Assembly: GCA_964604565.1 (NCBI GenBank)
Contig: CAZRZN010000240.1
Span: 1 to 6,527 of the forward strand
Length of the DNA: 6,527 bases
DNA from: CAZRZN01 sp964604565
GTDB taxonomy: Bacteria > Pseudomonadota > Alphaproteobacteria > Rhodobacterales > Rhodobacteraceae
Direction of reading: 5' to 3'
Positions 1 to 5,413 of this stretch are shown here, piece by piece; the first letter of the stretch is position 1; each line of letters starts with the position of its first letter. A program made the position numbers and the translations under genes. A model generated the notes under the pieces. That model saw only the letters and a program-made list of their open reading frames with translations, searched no databases and was not told where the DNA came from.

Positions 1-17
1 CGGCGCTGGCCGATTAG
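1..17 (+). CDS. 3' end of an upstream gene (last 4 codons and stop)
   Basis: One forward frame reads Ala-Leu-Ala-Asp and then TAG at 15-17, 33 bases before the next start codon. The spacing and strand fit the end of a gene in the same operon. The fragment is far too short to identify. From memory of Rhodobacter-type gene order, a malyl-CoA lyase/thioesterase of the HpcH/HpaI aldolase family may lie upstream of nnrU and mch, but nothing in these 17 bases proves that. Confidence 0.3.
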
Positions 18-50
18 GGCGAGGGTCACGCCTGAAACTGGGAGGCTGAC

Positions 51-596
51 ATGCTGATATTGATTCTCGGGGTCGCGCTCTGGTCCGGGGCCCATCTGTT
101 CAAACGGCTTGCTCCGGACGCGCGGGCCAATCTTGGCGAAAAGGGCCGTGGCCTTGTCGCAGTGGCAATCCTGGCGAGCCTCGTGCTGATGGTGGTGGGG
201 TATCGCATGGCCGATTCCGCCTTTTTCTGGGGTCGTCACCCCGCAACTGTCGGCATCAACAACCTGCTGATGCTCATCGCCGTCTATTTCTATGCCGCCT
301 CCGGCACGAAGTCGGTGGTGGGGCAGAGAATGCGCCATCCCCAACTGATCGGGTTCAAGACCTGGGCTATCGCCCATCTGCTGGTCAACGGCGATCTGGC
401 CAGCATCGTGCTCTTCGGCGGCTTGCTCGCTTGGGCCGTGGTGGAAGTCATCGTCATCAACAAGACGGTCAGCTGGTCAAAACCCGACGTCACGATGGAC
501 CCCAAGAAAGAGATCAAGGCCGTGGTCTTCACCGTGGTCGTCTATGGCGTGATTGTTGCGATCCACTACTGGCTTGGCTACCCAACATTCGGATAA
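51..596 (+). CDS. NnrU-family integral membrane protein
   Basis: This 181-residue protein is almost entirely hydrophobic. Likely membrane helices lie near residues 2-18, 35-52, 68-84, 104-136 (probably two) and 156-176. The block RHPQLIGFKTWAIAHLLVNG (residues 95-114, followed by Asp115) and the histidines at 63, 96, 109 and 172 are typical of the NnrU family. This family is related to the haem-binding carotenoid isomerase Z-ISO, so histidine haem ligands are plausible but not shown. The name comes from a gene near nitric-oxide reductase genes in Rhodobacter; no denitrification gene is visible here, so a nitrogen-oxide role should not be assumed. A good ribosome-binding site GGGAGG (40-45) sits 5 bases before the ATG. 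The stop is 4 bases before the next gene, so it is probably co-transcribed with the DUF1737 and mch genes. The family call is confident; the biochemical function is unknown. Confidence 0.9.
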   Translation: MLILILGVALWSGAHLFKRLAPDARANLGEKGRGLVAVAILASLVLMVVGYRMADSAFFWGRHPATVGINNLLMLIAVYFYAASGTKSVVGQRMRHPQLIGFKTWAIAHLLVNGDLASIVLFGGLLAWAVVEVIVINKTVSWSKPDVTMDPKKEIKAVVFTVVVYGVIVAIHYWLGYPTFG

Positions 597-600
597 CGCT

Positions 601-804
601 ATGAAACTATACCGCTTTCTGTCCGAGGACGATACCCCGGCCTTTTGTCACAAGGTGTCCGCCGCACTGAATGCCGGCTGGGAACTGCACGGCGGCCCCA
701 CCTATTCCTACGACGCGGCAAATGGTGTCATGCGCTGCGGTCAGGCCGTGGTGAAGGAGGTCGAGGGGACCTATTCACCGGACATCAAGCTGGGGGCGCA
801 GTAG
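601..804 (+). CDS. DUF1737 family small protein
   Basis: This 67-residue soluble protein has no signal peptide or membrane segment. The opening MKLYRFLSEDD, the central GWELHGGPTYSYD (residues 26-38) and the closing CGQAVVKEVEGTYSPDIKLG (residues 46-65) match what I remember of the DUF1737 domain, which fills the whole protein. The function of the family is not known. The start has only a weak ribosome-binding sequence, the GGATAA that overlaps the nnrU-like stop at 594-596, so translation is probably coupled to that gene. The stop is 3 bases before mch. Its place between a membrane protein and mesaconyl-CoA hydratase suggests co-expression, but a role in the ethylmalonyl-CoA pathway would be inference only. 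Confidence 0.88.
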   Translation: MKLYRFLSEDDTPAFCHKVSAALNAGWELHGGPTYSYDAANGVMRCGQAVVKEVEGTYSPDIKLGAQ

Positions 805-807
805 GGG

Positions 808-1836
808 ATGGCCAAGACCAATCCGGGCCGCTTTTTCGAGGACTACAGCCTGGGAGATGTGATCGACCATGCTGTGCCGCGTACAGTCTCCGGCGGCGAG
901 CGGGCGCTTTATCACGCGCTCTATCCGATGCGGCACGCGCTGTATTCCTCTGATGAATTCGCGCGGTCTTGCGGGTTATCCGCCGCCCCGATCGACGACA
1001 TGGCAGCCTTTCATATCGTCTTTGGCAAGACGGTCCCTGATGTATCTCTGAATGCCGTCGCCAACCTGGGATATGCCGAAGGGCGCTGGCTGCGGCCGGT
1101 CTGGCCGGGGGATACCCTGCGCGCGCAGTCCGAAGTGATCGGGGTCAAGCAGAATTCCAACGGACGGACCGGCGTCGTCTATGTCCGGTCTCGCGGGGTC
1201 AACCAGCGTGACGAAGTGGTGATGGAATATTGCCGCTGGGTCATGCTTCGCAAGTATGATCTGGAGGCCCCCGCGCCGGAACCGGTGATCCCGGATCTGA
1301 AAAAGGTTCTTGCGCCAGAGGACTTGGTGATCCCCGATGGACTTGATTTCTCGGACTATGATTTCACCTTGGCGGGTGAGGCGCATCGGCTTTCGGATTA
1401 TGACATTGGCGAGACCATAGACCACGTCGACGGCGTAACCGTCGAAGAAGCCGAGCATATGATGGCGACGCGTCTCTGGCAAAACACGTCCAAGGTGCAT
1501 TTCGATGTGACGGCGCGCCCGGATCAGCGTTTGATCTACGGCGGGCATGTGATTTCGATGGCGCGGGCCTTGTCTTTTAACGGGCTTGCAAACGCGCAGA
1601 TCCTCGTCGGACTGAATGGGGGTGCCCATGCCAATCCCTGTTTTGCGGGCCATACCATCAAAGCGTGGTCAGAGGTGCTGGACAAGGCCGATACCGCCGC
1701 GCCCGGCGTCGGCGCGATACGGCTCCGTCTGGTGGCGACCAAAGGCGGTGCGCCCTTCGAATTGCGGGGGCCTGACGGCAAATACCTGCCGGACGTTCTC
1801 CTCGATCTCGATTACTGGGCGCTGATGCCCACCTGA
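808..1836 (+). CDS. mch: Mesaconyl-CoA hydratase (2-methylfumaryl-CoA hydratase), MaoC-like
   Basis: The 342-residue product interconverts (2R,3S)-beta-methylmalyl-CoA and mesaconyl-C1-CoA plus water, a cytoplasmic step of the ethylmalonyl-CoA pathway for acetyl-CoA assimilation. It has two hot-dog folds of MaoC type, at about residues 1-150 and 190-340. I recognise blocks shared with the Rhodobacter sphaeroides enzyme: MAKTNPGRFFEDY at the start, LNAVANLGYAEGR (81-93), the PGDTL turn (100-104), DHVDGVTVEEAEHM (205-218), and RLIYGGHVIS (241-250) followed by ARALSFNGLANA (252-263). Asn226 and His231 in QNTSKVHFD lie where MaoC hydratases carry their catalytic Asp/His pair, a position-based assignment. 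The length is close to the characterised enzyme, about 343 residues. The ATG at 808 gives the conserved N-terminus. The gene lies 3 bases after the DUF1737 gene, and a hairpin follows its stop. The product enters the route to propionyl-CoA and succinate, which links it to the neighbouring sdh genes. A different MaoC hydratase is possible but unlikely. Confidence 0.93.
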   Translation: MAKTNPGRFFEDYSLGDVIDHAVPRTVSGGERALYHALYPMRHALYSSDEFARSCGLSAAPIDDMAAFHIVFGKTVPDVSLNAVANLGYAEGRWLRPVWPGDTLRAQSEVIGVKQNSNGRTGVVYVRSRGVNQRDEVVMEYCRWVMLRKYDLEAPAPEPVIPDLKKVLAPEDLVIPDGLDFSDYDFTLAGEAHRLSDYDIGETIDHVDGVTVEEAEHMMATRLWQNTSKVHFDVTARPDQRLIYGGHVISMARALSFNGLANAQILVGLNGGAHANPCFAGHTIKAWSEVLDKADTAAPGVGAIRLRLVATKGGAPFELRGPDGKYLPDVLLDLDYWALMPT

Positions 1837-1838
1837 GA

Positions 1839-1871
1839 CGACAGGCGTGCCAAGCAGAGCACTGTCGATTT
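1839..1871 (+). terminator. Candidate terminator hairpin after mch
   Basis: Arms CGACAG (1839-1844) and CTGTCG (1862-1867) pair perfectly. Inside them TGC (1848-1850) pairs with GCA (1859-1861), leaving a three-base bulge on the left side and an 8-base loop. The hairpin starts 3 bases after the mch stop and is followed only by ATTTCC, so the T-run is short. Position and strength suit a terminator or a 3'-end-stabilising hairpin that separates the mch unit from sdh. Termination itself is inference. Confidence 0.5.
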
Positions 1872-1899
1872 CCGTGACGACTCGGGGGCATGTGGGGCG

Positions 1900-1916
1900 C
1901 GCCAAACGCATTGGCG
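1900..1916. repeat. Inverted repeat CGCCAA-N5-TTGGCG
   Basis: Six-base arms at 1900-1905 and 1911-1916 are perfectly complementary around the spacer ACGCA. The right arm runs into the palindrome GGCCATGGCC (1916-1925). No T-run follows, so it is not a convincing terminator. It could be an operator or a transcript hairpin. Confidence 0.5.
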
Positions 1917-2020
1917 GCCATGGCCTGACATCGCGGGCAGTGTCGCAAAAGAATACCGTGGTGGTGCAAGGCGAAGAATGTCGTGACCCAAGGGCGAGAT
2001 TGTCAATCACCCGCTCAAAA

Positions 2021-2051
2021 TGTGATCACAGCCCGCATGACTGTGATCACA
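2021..2051. promoter_or_regulatory. Twin palindromic operator sites TGTGATCACA
   Basis: The perfect 10-base palindrome TGTGATCACA occurs at 2021-2030 and again at 2042-2051. The centres are 21 bases apart, about two turns of the helix, so two protein dimers would sit on the same face of the DNA. The sites lie about 120-150 bases before the sdhC start, a sensible place for an activator or repressor. The GT-N4-AC core is compatible with a GntR-family regulator. From memory, AkgR, a GntR-family protein, activates TCA-cycle genes in Rhodobacter sphaeroides, which makes an AkgR-like regulator a reasonable candidate. The repeats are seen directly; the regulator is inferred. Confidence 0.7.
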
Positions 2052-2063
2052 AGCATTGCAAAA

Positions 2064-2080
2064 TTGGCCTGTTGCGCCAA
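2064..2080. repeat. Inverted repeat TTGGC-N7-GCCAA
   Basis: Arms at 2064-2068 and 2076-2080 are perfectly complementary around CTGTTGC. The repeat starts 12 bases after the second TGTGATCACA palindrome and may overlap the promoter core. Short arms mean chance cannot be excluded. Confidence 0.4.
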
Positions 2081-2110
2081 AAAACCGCAGGATTTCCTGA
2101 GGCTCGGGCG

Positions 2111-2125
2111 TGACACGCTCTGTCA
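2111..2125. repeat. Inverted repeat TGACA-N5-TGTCA
   Basis: Arms at 2111-2115 and 2121-2125 flank CGCTC, 42 bases before the sdhC ATG. It could be a repressor site near the transcription start or a small hairpin in the leader RNA. The arms are short and the role is unproven. Confidence 0.4.
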
Positions 2126-2167
2126 AACCATTAGAACAAACAGCAACGGACCCGAAAGGACATCTCA

Positions 2168-2551
2168 ATGGCCGACGTGAACCGGGGCAATCGCCCGCTG
2201 TCTCCACATCTGCAAGTGTACCGCCCGCAACTGACCTCCATCACCTCGATCCTGACGCGAATCACGGGCAATGCCCTGCTTCTCGGGTCGCTCATGATCG
2301 TCTGGTGGTTTCTGGCTGCCGCCACCTCGCCTGAATATTTTGCCTATGCCGACGCGGTCCTGACCTCCTGGTTCGGGGACTTGATCATGCTCGGATCTGT
2401 CTGGGCGATCTGGTATCACACGCTCGCCGGCGTGCGGCACCTGATCTGGGACGAGGCAAAGATGCTTGAACTCGACCGCGCGGAGGCGCTGGGCTGGGCG
2501 GTGGTCATCGGCTCTGTCCTGCTCACCATCTTTACCCTGTTCGTCGTCTGA
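2168..2551 (+). CDS. sdhC: Succinate dehydrogenase cytochrome b556 subunit
   Basis: SdhC (127 residues) is one of two inner-membrane anchors of complex II; with SdhD it binds haem b and ubiquinone. Three helices are visible near residues 32-52, 64-90 and 107-126. The N-terminal signature RPLSPHLQVYRPQLTSITS (9-27), continuing ILTRITG, contains Ser27 and Arg31, which match the Escherichia coli ubiquinone-site residues at the same numbers. The second signature HTLAGVRHLIWD (84-95) supplies His84, the axial haem ligand. Residue 30 is Thr where E. coli has His; I believe this is common in alphaproteobacteria. AAGGA (2156-2160) lies 7 bases before the ATG. It is the first gene of the sdh operon, after a leader of about 330 bases, and 11 bases separate it from sdhD. 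Confidence 0.97.
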   Translation: MADVNRGNRPLSPHLQVYRPQLTSITSILTRITGNALLLGSLMIVWWFLAAATSPEYFAYADAVLTSWFGDLIMLGSVWAIWYHTLAGVRHLIWDEAKMLELDRAEALGWAVVIGSVLLTIFTLFVV

Positions 2552-2562
2552 GGAGGCCCGCA

Positions 2563-2934
2563 ATGGCATATTTGACAGATCGCAAGCGCGCCGTTGGCTG
2601 GGGCTCGGCCAAGACCGGCATCGAACATCACTGGGCGATGAAGAAGAGTTCCGTAGCCCTTCTGATCCTTGTGCCGCTGTTTGTGTTCACATTCGGCGCC
2701 GCCCTTGGCGGCACCTACGAAGAAGTCACAGCTTACTACAGCCGCCCATTCCCGGCGATCGTCGCGGCGCTGACGCTTCTGGTCGGGTTTCATCATTTTA
2801 AGATGGGTGTCCAGGTTCTGATCGAGGACTACGTTCATGGTCCTATGGAAAAGATCCTGATCCTTGCGATGACCCTGCTCAGTTACGGCGCGGCGGCGAT
2901 CGGCCTCTTTGCCATCGCCCGTCTCGCGCTTTGA
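2563..2934 (+). CDS. sdhD: Succinate dehydrogenase hydrophobic membrane anchor
   Basis: SdhD (123 residues) is the second membrane anchor of complex II. Helices lie near residues 30-49, 64-88 and 97-121. The N-terminal block GSAKTGIEHHWAMK (14-27) is typical of alphaproteobacterial SdhD. The motif HHFKMGVQVLIEDYVHG (77-93) carries Asp89-Tyr90, matching E. coli Asp82-Tyr83 at the quinone site, and His78, matching E. coli His71. A perfect AGGAGG (2551-2556) begins on the last base of the sdhC stop and sits 6 bases before the ATG, so initiation should be strong. The stop is followed by an 82-base untranslated gap containing a stem-loop before sdhA. Confidence 0.96.
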   Translation: MAYLTDRKRAVGWGSAKTGIEHHWAMKKSSVALLILVPLFVFTFGAALGGTYEEVTAYYSRPFPAIVAALTLLVGFHHFKMGVQVLIEDYVHGPMEKILILAMTLLSYGAAAIGLFAIARLAL

Positions 2935-2959
2935 GCCTGCGCAAATCTCCAACAGCCAG

Positions 2960-2986
2960 AGCCGTCGTTTCATGGGAAACGCGGCT
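2960..2986 (+). promoter_or_regulatory. Stem-loop between sdhD and sdhA
   Basis: AGCCG (2960-2964) pairs with CGGCT (2982-2986), and inside it GTTTC (2967-2971) pairs with GAAAC (2976-2980) around the tetraloop ATGG. A 2-by-1 internal loop separates the two five-base-pair stems. It ends 30 bases before the sdhA start, clear of the ribosome-binding site, and has no T-run. An RNA-processing or stability element that sets subunit ratios is plausible, but only the structure is seen. Confidence 0.5.
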
Positions 2987-3016
2987 TCCCGCACAGATCA
3001 ACAGGTAAGAAACCAA

Positions 3017-4819
3017 ATGGCAGCATACGAATACGAGACGCATGATTATGACGTCGTGGTCGTGGGTGCGGGCGGCGCAGGTCTGCGCGCGACGCTTGGC
3101 ATGGCCGAACAGGGCCTGCGGACAGCCTGTGTGACAAAGGTCTTTCCGACCCGGTCCCACACCGTCGCGGCACAGGGGGGCATCGCGGCCTCGCTTTCGA
3201 ACATGGGTCCTGATCACTGGCAGTGGCATATGTATGACACGGTCAAGGGATCCGACTGGCTTGGTGATACGGACGCGATGGAATATCTCGCCCGCGAAGC
3301 GCCAAAGGCGGTCTACGAGCTGGAACACTACGGCGTGCCATTCAGCCGGACCGAAGAAGGCAAGATCTATCAGCGTCCCTTCGGGGGCCATACCACCGAA
3401 TTCGGCGAAGGCCCGGCCGTGCAGCGCACGTGCGCGGCCGCCGACCGCACCGGTCATGCCATCCTTCATACGCTTTACGGCCAGTCGCTGAAGAACAACG
3501 CAGAGTTTTACATCGAATATTTCGCCATTGACCTGCTGATGGAAGATGGCGCCTGCAAGGGCGTGCTGTGCTGGAAACTCGACGATGGAACCTTCCATGT
3601 CTTCAATGCCAAGAGTGTCGTTCTCGCGACCGGTGGCTATGGGCGTGCCTATTTCTCGGCCACCTCTGCGCATACCTGCACGGGCGATGGCGGCGGCATG
3701 GTGGCACGTGCGGGTTTACCGCTTCAGGACATGGAGTTCGTGCAATTCCACCCGACCGGCATCTATGGGTCAGGCTGCCTGATCACCGAAGGCGCGCGGG
3801 GCGAGGGCGGCTATCTGACCAATTCCGAGGGCGAGCGTTTCATGGAGCGCTATGCGCCGACCTACAAGGATCTGGCGCCGCGCGACTACGTCAGCCGTTC
3901 CATGACGATGGAAATCCGTGAGGGCCGCGGGGTCGGCGCAGAAGGCGATCACATTCACCTGAACCTGTCGCATCTGCCCAAAGAGGCCTTGGCAGAGCGT
4001 CTGCCCGGCATCTCCGAGTCGGCCAAGATCTTTGCCGGCGTGGATGTCACCAAGGAACCGATCCCGGTTCTGCCGACCGTGCACTACAATATGGGCGGCA
4101 TTCCCACGAACTACTGGGGTGAGGTTCTGAACCCGACCGAAAGTGACCCCAACGCGATCGTTCCGGGCCTGATGGCCGTGGGGGAGGCAGGATGCGCGTC
4201 GGTGCATGGCGCCAATCGGCTTGGATCCAACTCGCTCATCGACCTCGTGGTCTTTGGCCGCGCGGCAGCCATTCGCGCGGGCAAGGTTGTCGATCCCGAA
4301 ACCGCCGTGCCGACTGCCCCCAAGGATCAGATCGAAAAGGCCTTTGATCGGTTCGACAAGGTGCGTCATGCGGATGGCCAGACGCCCACCGCCGAATTGC
4401 GTCTGGACATGCAAAAGACCATGCAGCGCGACGCGGCCGTGTTCCGGGCCTCCAAGACCTTGGCCGAAGGGGTCGAGGCAATGACCGCGATTGCGGGCAA
4501 GATGGATGATCTCAAGGTCACGGATCGCAGTCTGGTGTGGAACTCCGATCTGATGGAATCTCTGGAACTGACCAACCTGATGCCCAATGCCTTGGCGACC
4601 ATCGTCGGAGCGGAGGCACGAAAGGAAAGCCGGGGAGCACATGCGCATGAAGACTTCCCGGAACGCGATGATGGCAACTGGCGTGTGCATACCATCGCGC
4701 GGATTGACGGCAAATCCGTTGACCTTACGCATCGGCCCGTCATAACCGATCCTCTGTCGACCGAGGATCAGGGCGGTATTGCGTTGGAAAGGATTGCGCC
4801 AAAGGTGCGCACGTTCTGA
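3017..4819 (+). CDS. sdhA: Succinate dehydrogenase flavoprotein subunit
   Basis: SdhA (600 residues) is the catalytic subunit that oxidises succinate to fumarate on the cytoplasmic face of the membrane, using covalently bound FAD. The dinucleotide-binding motif GAGGAG is at residues 17-22. The FAD attachment site is RSHTVAAQGG (46-55), with His48 as the linked residue. Active-site residues by alignment to E. coli are His245 (HPTG), Thr257-Glu258, Arg289 or Arg294 in RDYVSR, His356 and Arg401 (NRLGSNSLIDL). The C-terminal KESRGAHAHEDFPERDD (536-552) is standard for the family. I chose the ATG at 3017 because it gives the usual length and N-terminus; AGGTAAG at 3003-3009 is a moderate ribosome-binding site. 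The frame stays open upstream to a TTG at 2909 inside sdhD, but those 36 residues look non-coding. The TGA shares its last base with a following ATG (4819). Confidence 0.98.
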   Translation: MAAYEYETHDYDVVVVGAGGAGLRATLGMAEQGLRTACVTKVFPTRSHTVAAQGGIAASLSNMGPDHWQWHMYDTVKGSDWLGDTDAMEYLAREAPKAVYELEHYGVPFSRTEEGKIYQRPFGGHTTEFGEGPAVQRTCAAADRTGHAILHTLYGQSLKNNAEFYIEYFAIDLLMEDGACKGVLCWKLDDGTFHVFNAKSVVLATGGYGRAYFSATSAHTCTGDGGGMVARAGLPLQDMEFVQFHPTGIYGSGCLITEGARGEGGYLTNSEGERFMERYAPTYKDLAPRDYVSRSMTMEIREGRGVGAEGDHIHLNLSHLPKEALAERLPGISESAKIFAGVDVTKEPIPVLPTVHYNMGGIPTNYWGEVLNPTESDPNAIVPGLMAVGEAGCASVHGANRLGSNSLIDLVVFGRAAAIRAGKVVDPETAVPTAPKDQIEKAFDRFDKVRHADGQTPTAELRLDMQKTMQRDAAVFRASKTLAEGVEAMTAIAGKMDDLKVTDRSLVWNSDLMESLELTNLMPNALATIVGAEARKESRGAHAHEDFPERDDGNWRVHTIARIDGKSVDLTHRPVITDPLSTEDQGGIALERIAPKVRTF

Positions 4820-5094
4820 TGGATGGTCTCGCCGCGTCAAATCATGAAGCATGGCGCCCGGGGACGCTTCTCCGGAAGGCGCGGCACGCCGGCGAGATTT
4901 CAGGTGGTGTGCCGCGGCGGGGGTGCGTGGAGGTTTGCCGTGATCTGATCCAACGCGGTTTTACGCGCGCCACGTGCCGCCCTCCTTGTCGATCCGGGAA
5001 TGATCAACGACAGGCTTGGCCCCGGCATGCCGAATGGGTCAACGGTGGTGGGCATCGCGAATGCCTACAGGCCTGGTCTGGACATCGCGGATGA
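4819..5094 (+). CDS. Doubtful small reading frame between sdhA and the lipoprotein gene
   Basis: This 91-residue frame fills the gap after sdhA. Its ATG overlaps the sdhA stop by one base (TGATG) and its TGA overlaps the next start as ATGA (5091-5094), a junction pattern typical of translationally coupled operon genes. Against it, the product resembles nothing I know and is rich in Arg, Gly, Trp and Cys (five Cys, in two CxxxC pairs at 36/40 and 53/57), as spurious high-GC frames often are. About 58% of its codons end in G or C, with the lower share in the second half. There another forward frame (4949-5155, no start codon at its head) looks more protein-like, so a frameshifted or decayed gene is possible. 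It may be a lineage-specific gene, a remnant, or spacer. Confidence 0.3.
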   Translation: MDGLAASNHEAWRPGTLLRKARHAGEISGGVPRRGCVEVCRDLIQRGFTRATCRPPCRSGNDQRQAWPRHAEWVNGGGHRECLQAWSGHRG

Positions 5095-5402
5095 TCCGGA
5101 TCGCAATGATTTTGGCCCTTGCTCTGTCGGCCTGTTCGCCACAGGCGCAGGATAAAATTGCCCGTGATGCAGCGCGGTCGGCGCTGACGCCGGTGGTGAT
5201 CGAACGGTTTCCGGGCGTGCCGCTTCAGCCGACGCTGGACTGTCTGATCGACAACGCCAATGCGCCGCAAATCCGCGCGCTGGCCGCTGACGCCCTTCTT
5301 GGTCCTACCGAGAACACGGTTCAAATTGCGACGGACATCGCGTCCAAACCCGAAACCCTGCGCTGTCTGGCCGCCTCCGGCCTACCAGCCCTGCTTCGCT
5401 AA
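5091..5402 (+). CDS. Small predicted lipoprotein inside the sdh operon
   Basis: This 103-residue protein begins with a short charged stretch, a hydrophobic run and the lipobox LSAC, with Cys15 as the predicted lipidated residue. Ser16 at the +2 position would favour the outer membrane under the E. coli Lol rule. The mature part is about 88 residues, likely helical, with two further cysteines (51 and 92) that could form a disulfide in the periplasm. I recall similar small hypothetical proteins between sdhA and sdhB in other Rhodobacteraceae, but no known function. ATG 5091 has little ribosome-binding sequence and overlaps the preceding doubtful frame as ATGA, so coupling is possible. In-frame ATGs at 5061 and 5106 are alternatives; 5106 would lose the positively charged N-terminus. 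The stop TAA overlaps the sdhB ribosome-binding site. Any role in complex II is inference, and a periplasmic site would put it on the opposite side of the membrane from SdhA and SdhB. Confidence 0.8.
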   Translation: MIRIAMILALALSACSPQAQDKIARDAARSALTPVVIERFPGVPLQPTLDCLIDNANAPQIRALAADALLGPTENTVQIATDIASKPETLRCLAASGLPALLR

Positions 5403-5413
5403 GGAGATGTGAG

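Larger units (their letters stand above)
1872..2167 (+). promoter_or_regulatory. Gene-free leader of the sdh operon
   Basis: This stretch has no credible protein-coding gene; its open frames lack family resemblance and ribosome-binding sites. It must hold the sdhC promoter if the hairpin after mch terminates transcription. No clean -35/-10 pair is visible, which would fit a promoter that depends on an activator. It contains several inverted repeats, listed separately, at 1900-1916, 2021-2051, 2064-2080 and 2111-2125, plus a perfect palindrome GGCCATGGCC at 1916-1925. AAGGA at 2156-2160 is the sdhC ribosome-binding site. Confidence 0.6.

Noticed and set aside
976..1653. 225-residue antisense reading frame within mch
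   Set aside because: It lies fully opposite a confidently identified gene, shows no domain motif, and is the kind of long open frame that high-GC coding DNA produces.
1998..2010. FnrL-type site
   Set aside because: TTGTCAATCA lacks the TTGAT-N4-ATCAA arrangement.
2021..2051. CRP-type binding site
   Set aside because: CRP needs TGTGA and TCACA separated by about six bases; here the half-sites are directly joined.
2055..2062. ScfR/PccR-type motif (TTTGCAAA)
   Set aside because: ATTGCAAA is a single imperfect copy; as I recall the known site has two copies four bases apart, and no second copy is present.
1847..2113. 88-residue forward frame in the sdh leader
   Set aside because: It starts inside the hairpin after mch, lacks a ribosome-binding site, and runs through the palindromic sites; its composition looks non-coding.
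2909..3016. N-terminal extension of sdhA from a TTG start inside sdhD
   Set aside because: The 36 extra residues have no family resemblance, overlap sdhD by 26 bases and pass through the stem-loop. The ATG at 3017 gives the normal length and N-terminus.
2879..3673. 264-residue antisense reading frame opposite the sdhD end and sdhA
   Set aside because: Its product has no recognisable motif, and the opposite strand is the well-supported SdhA coding sequence.
3770..4852. 360-residue antisense reading frame opposite sdhA
   Set aside because: Its residues (His-, Arg- and Gly-rich) are what the reverse complement of SdhA codons gives; no family signature is seen.
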